From assembly GCA_002437575.1 (NCBI GenBank), contig DJQK01000035.1, positions 1 to 9,384 of the forward strand: a stretch of 9,384 nt of DNA, in the 5' to 3' direction. The DNA comes from Clostridiales bacterium UBA6388 (GTDB lineage: Bacteria > Bacillota > Clostridia > Oscillospirales > Oscillospiraceae). The notes under the pieces were generated by a model. The model was not told the DNA's origin, did not search any database, and worked only from the letters and a program-made list of their open reading frames with translations. Shown here piece by piece: positions 7,227 to 9,384 of the stretch. A program made the translations under genes and the position numbers. Position 1 is the first letter of the stretch. The number at the start of each line of letters is the position of its first letter.

Positions 7227-8566
7227 AACACGAACCCCACCGCGGCCATTTTGAAGCGCCGCGGGAAAAGAAAAAATGGACCGGAAAGCAGAAGGGCATG
7301 ATCGGCATCGTTCTGGCGCTGCTCGTGCTGGCCGGTATGGTCTTCGGCGGCTATAAAGTCTATAAGGCCGTTATCAAGCCGCCGCAGAAAACGGAGCCGG
7401 TGATCGAGCAGACGCCGGTTGCGGAGGAAACGAAGGAGCCCGAGGTCAAAAAGCCGACCGTCAAGCACGTCGTCACCAAAGTCGACGAGGAAACGGGCGA
7501 GCAGTGGGAAGAAGAGGTCGAGGTCCCGGCCAGCCACAAAGACGGCGTCTACAACATTTTGATCTGCGGCACCGACGACGACGGCTACCGCACGGACACG
7601 ATCATCGTCGCGCACCTCGACACCGAAACGAAGGCCGTGGCCCTGATGAGCGTTCCGCGCGATACGGTCGTCTTAACAGGAAACGGCGGCATCATGAAGA
7701 TCAACTCCGTTTACGCCGGCGGCGGGAATGACGGTATGGCGCGGCTTTCCAAGCGGCTGGGCGCGATGCTGGGCTTCGAGCTCGACGGATACGTTCTTGT
7801 AAATCTCGAGGCGTTCCGCGAGACGGTCGATCTGGTCGGCGGCGTGGAGTTTGACGTGCCGCAGGATATGTACTATAACGATCCGTCGCAGAACCTGCAC
7901 ATCGATCTGAAAGCGGGACTTCAGACGCTCGACGGCGAACAGGCGATGGAGCTCGTGCGCTTTCGCAAGGGCTACGCCTCGCAGGATATCCAGCGCACGA
8001 AGGTCCAGCAGGAATTTTTAAGGGCGCTTGCAAAAAAGGTGCTGTCGGTTTCGAGCCTCGGAAAGATCAAGGAGCTTGCCGACGTTTTCAGTACCTATGT
8101 CACGACGGATCTTACGGTCGGCAATATGCTCTATTTTGCGCAGGCGCTCATGAAGTGCGATTTTGACGCGATGAAGACCTACACGCTCGAGGGCGAGGGC
8201 GCGATGATCAACGGCGTGTCGTATTATCCGCTTTATGCCGGAAAACTCGTCGAGGTCGTGAACGAGTCGTTTAACCCCTACGACGCGCCTGTGACGCTCG
8301 ACACCGTGAACGTCATCACGCCGGAGATCGCGTACTCGTATCAGAAGCCCGCTGCGCCGGTCGAGCAGACAGCGCCGGAAGAGACGGAGAATCCCGAGGA
8401 TACCGAAAATCCGGATGAGACCGAAAACCCGGACGAGACGGAGGATCCGGAAGAGAATCCAGAGGAAGCTGCGCCGGATACCGAAAACCCGAATCCGGAA
8501 AACCCCGATGAAACCGAAACGGACGATAACTGGATGAACCCGGGCGAACTATTTGAAACGCCGTAA
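7223..8566 (+). CDS. LytR-CpsA-Psr (LCP) family cell-wall polymer ligase with acidic repeat tail
   Basis: LCP proteins transfer lipid-linked anionic polymers onto peptidoglycan at the outer membrane face. The protein starts with a basic cytoplasmic stretch (1-25) and has one membrane segment at about 26-46 (MIGIVLALLVLAGMVFGGY). A charged linker follows to about 108, then the LCP domain. That domain shows RTDTIIVAHLD (R123, D125), SVPRDT (R146, D147), KINSVYAGGG, LVGGVEFDVP, LDGEQAMELVRFRKG (R246, R248) and DIQR (D255, R258), the arginines and aspartates that bind the polyprenyl phosphate. Residues 374-447 form a Pro/Glu/Asn/Asp tail of ETENPDE-like repeats. I chose ATG 7223, which overlaps the nadD stop and has AAAGGAA (7204-7210) 12 bases upstream. 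This leaves 447 residues and a normal membrane anchor. The domain is clear; which polymer is attached cannot be told. Confidence 0.93.
   Translation: MKHEPHRGHFEAPREKKKWTGKQKGMIGIVLALLVLAGMVFGGYKVYKAVIKPPQKTEPVIEQTPVAEETKEPEVKKPTVKHVVTKVDEETGEQWEEEVEVPASHKDGVYNILICGTDDDGYRTDTIIVAHLDTETKAVALMSVPRDTVVLTGNGGIMKINSVYAGGGNDGMARLSKRLGAMLGFELDGYVLVNLEAFRETVDLVGGVEFDVPQDMYYNDPSQNLHIDLKAGLQTLDGEQAMELVRFRKGYASQDIQRTKVQQEFLRALAKKVLSVSSLGKIKELADVFSTYVTTDLTVGNMLYFAQALMKCDFDAMKTYTLEGEGAMINGVSYYPLYAGKLVEVVNESFNPYDAPVTLDTVNVITPEIAYSYQKPAAPVEQTAPEETENPEDTENPDETENPDETEDPEENPEEAAPDTENPNPENPDETETDDNWMNPGELFETP
8342..8563 (+). repeat. degenerate repeats encoding an acidic Pro/Asn/Glu tail
   Basis: Within the 3' end of the LCP gene, residues 374-447 are built from variants of ENPDET (ETENPED, TENPDE, TENPDET, EDPEENP, TENPNPENPDETE). 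At DNA level the unit is roughly a GAAAAYCCGGAYGAGAC motif with drift at third positions. The tail should be extracellular, strongly negative and disordered. Such tracts can change copy number by slippage, and here the copies have diverged enough to be fairly stable (inference). Confidence 0.7.
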
Positions 8567-8584
8567 ACAGAAAGGAAGGAACAC

Positions 8585-8950
8585 ATGATCTCAGCAAAGG
8601 AAGTTGCGGCCATTGCCGCGAAGGCGCTTGACAGCAAGCTCGGAAAGGACATCAGCCTGATCGAAATCGCGGATGTTTCGACGCTGGCAGACTATTTCCT
8701 CATCTGCACAGCGACGAGCAGCACCCACGTCAAAACGCTCTGCGATGCGGTCGAGGAGGCGATGGACGAGGCGGGCGAGCCGCTCCTGAACCGCGAAGGG
8801 CACCGCGGCGGCACGTGGGTGCTGATGGACTTCGGCTGCGTGGTGGTACACGTGTTCACCGCGGAGACGAGAAGCTTTTACGATCTCGAACGCCTCTGGC
8901 AGGACGGAAAGATCGTGAATCTTTCGTCCATTCTCACGCACGACGCTTGA
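8585..8950 (+). CDS. rsfS: ribosome silencing factor RsfS
   Basis: RsfS binds ribosomal protein uL14 on the 50S subunit and blocks joining with 30S, lowering translation in starvation and assisting late large-subunit assembly. The 121 residues cover the whole single-domain family (about 105-120). Visible family features are ADYFLICTATSSTHVKTLCDAVEEA, the glycine-rich turn REGHRGGTWVLMDFG, VVVHVFTAETRSFYDLERLW and the short C-terminus. Residue 85 is Cys where the family nearly always has Asp in the DxGDVVVH motif, a mild oddity. GGAAGGA (8574-8580) precedes the ATG by 4 bases, and the gene starts 18 bases after the LCP stop, so it belongs to the yhbY-nadD-LCP group. There is no terminator between it and the following promoter, whose -35 box overlaps the stop codon. 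Confidence 0.96.
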   Translation: MISAKEVAAIAAKALDSKLGKDISLIEIADVSTLADYFLICTATSSTHVKTLCDAVEEAMDEAGEPLLNREGHRGGTWVLMDFGCVVVHVFTAETRSFYDLERLWQDGKIVNLSSILTHDA

Positions 8951-8975
8951 CAAAAGCCATCGAACTGCGTACAAT
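8947..8975 (+). promoter_or_regulatory. near-consensus sigma-A promoter overlapping the rsfS stop
   Basis: TTGACA (8947-8952), a perfect -35 box, is followed after exactly 17 bases by TACAAT (8970-8975), one mismatch from TATAAT. The TGA stop of rsfS (8948-8950) lies inside the -35 box. Transcription should start near 8982, placing the whole T-box leader downstream. Transcripts from rsfS can also read into the leader, since no terminator separates them. Confidence 0.85.
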
Positions 8976-8981
8976 ATCCAA

Positions 8982-9224
8982 GGATATCGACAAAACGCTT
9001 TGACGGAGAACCATGCGCGTCCACCGTCTTTCAGAGAGCCTGCGGCCGGTGCAAGCAGGTAAGACGCGGCGCGAAGCTCCCTCCCGAGCGGCCTTCCTGA
9101 ACAGTTCAGTAGGGAAGGACGGCTGACCGCGTGATGGGTCAAGAGGGCTGAGCATTCAGCCGAAGCAGGGTGGTACCGCGTAACAACGCCCCTGACTGCA
9201 TTGCAGTCAGGGGCATTTTGTTTT
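8982..9224 (+). promoter_or_regulatory. T-box leader (tRNA-sensing transcription attenuator)
   Basis: The 14-base T-box AGGGTGGTACCGCG (9167-9180) is canonical. Stem I shows the distal conserved elements AGAGAGC and GGTGCAAGC on a CCTGC/GCAGG helix (9039-9043/9055-9059), with GTCTT/AAGAC below it. Stem III is GGCTGA/TCAGCC (9146-9151/9156-9161). The antiterminator bulge UGGU (9171-9174) would pair with the ACCA end of an uncharged tRNA, so the discriminator base is A; this argues against tRNA-Ser. The specifier region follows GAA at 9073-9075 and reads GCTCCC. CTC (Leu, 9077-9079) is my best reading, with GCT (Ala, 9076-9078) possible. Leucine also fits the frequent rsfS-leuS adjacency in Clostridia. 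The regulated gene is outside the window. The element is certain; the amino acid is inferred. Confidence 0.93.
9188..9224 (+). terminator. T-box-controlled intrinsic terminator
   Basis: GCCCCTGACTGC (9188-9199) pairs perfectly with GCAGTCAGGGGC (9203-9214) around three bases, followed by ATTTTGTTTT (9215-9224). The 5' side of this stem overlaps the sequence that would pair with GGG/GCG of the T-box (9168-9170, 9178-9180) in the antiterminator. The two folds therefore exclude each other, as the mechanism requires. Confidence 0.93.
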
Positions 9225-9227
9225 AGG

Positions 9228-9384
9228 GTGTATTCTTCCAACCCTCAACGCACCCGGACAGCGGGCCTTTTCGCGCTGCGCTGCACCATTTTTCCTTGAA
9301 ATACGTCAGTATTCCTGAGAAAAAATGTCTTGCTCAGCGCAAAAAATCCTCGCTGCCGGTCGCACCGGGAGTTTTCAGATACAC
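9228..9384. repeat. 157-bp imperfect palindrome, probable MITE-like element
   Basis: The two halves are reverse complements with scattered mismatches, centred at about 9306. Matching blocks, left with right, are: GTGTAT 9228-9233 with ATACAC 9379-9384; CCGG 9254-9257 with CCGG 9356-9359; CAGCG 9259-9263 with CGCTG 9351-9355; GCGCTG 9273-9278 with CAGCGC 9335-9340; CATTTTT 9287-9293 with AAAAATG 9321-9327; AATAC 9300-9304 with GTATT 9309-9313. It carries no gene and no ribosome binding site. It lies between the T-box terminator and the unseen regulated gene. Its structure suits a non-autonomous inverted-repeat element, or a large RNA hairpin in the leader. The right edge coincides with the window end, so the true length is unknown. 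Confidence 0.75.

Noticed and set aside
8815..9003. A 62-codon plus-strand frame running from rsfS into the T-box leader.
   Set aside because: It overlaps rsfS in another frame, has no ribosome binding site and ends in the leader stem I region.

Overview
The window looks like a housekeeping stretch of a GC-rich anaerobic Firmicute, most plausibly a gut Clostridia of the Oscillospiraceae/Ruminococcaceae type. The reasons are the smc-ftsY pair, the yhbY-nadD-yqeK-rsfS order (matching the Bacillus yhbY-nadD-yqeK-yqeL order), a LytR-CpsA-Psr gene placed between yqeK and rsfS, strong AGGAGG-like ribosome binding sites and a T-box leader. The taxonomic call is an inference from gene order and composition. 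All seven protein genes are on the + strand.

Layout. Positions 1-336 are non-coding. The first ~200 bases fold on paper into several helices, followed by two terminator-like hairpins (ends near 196 and 230). A separate sigma-A-type promoter (275-303) then drives smc (337-3909, GTG start). ftsY (3924-4814) and rdgB (4825-5427) follow with 10-15 base gaps and look co-transcribed. The 134-base gap 5428-5561 holds two copies of a GTAGGGGCGG-type hairpin repeat. The second gene group is yhbY (5562-6020), a fused nadD-yqeK gene (6024-7226), an LCP-family gene (7223-8566, start overlapping the previous stop) and rsfS (8585-8950). A near-consensus promoter overlaps the rsfS stop codon and starts a T-box leader (about 8982-9224) ending in a strong terminator. 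The regulated gene, probably an aminoacyl-tRNA synthetase such as leuS, lies beyond the window. The last 157 bases (9228-9384) are one long imperfect palindrome, probably a small non-autonomous repeat element.

How the genes work together. SMC organises and segregates the chromosome. FtsY is the membrane-side receptor of the signal recognition particle. RdgB removes non-canonical purine triphosphates. YhbY and RsfS act on the large ribosomal subunit. NadD makes the NAD precursor dinucleotide, and the attached YqeK domain is expected to hydrolyse Ap4A. The LCP protein is expected to attach anionic polymers to the cell wall.

No dedicated new protein system such as a defence island is visible. 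The most interesting signals are in non-coding DNA: the structured RNA candidate upstream of smc and the long palindrome after the T-box terminator. Next come the NadD-YqeK fusion, the hairpin repeats at 5438-5522, and the unusual tails on YhbY and the LCP protein.
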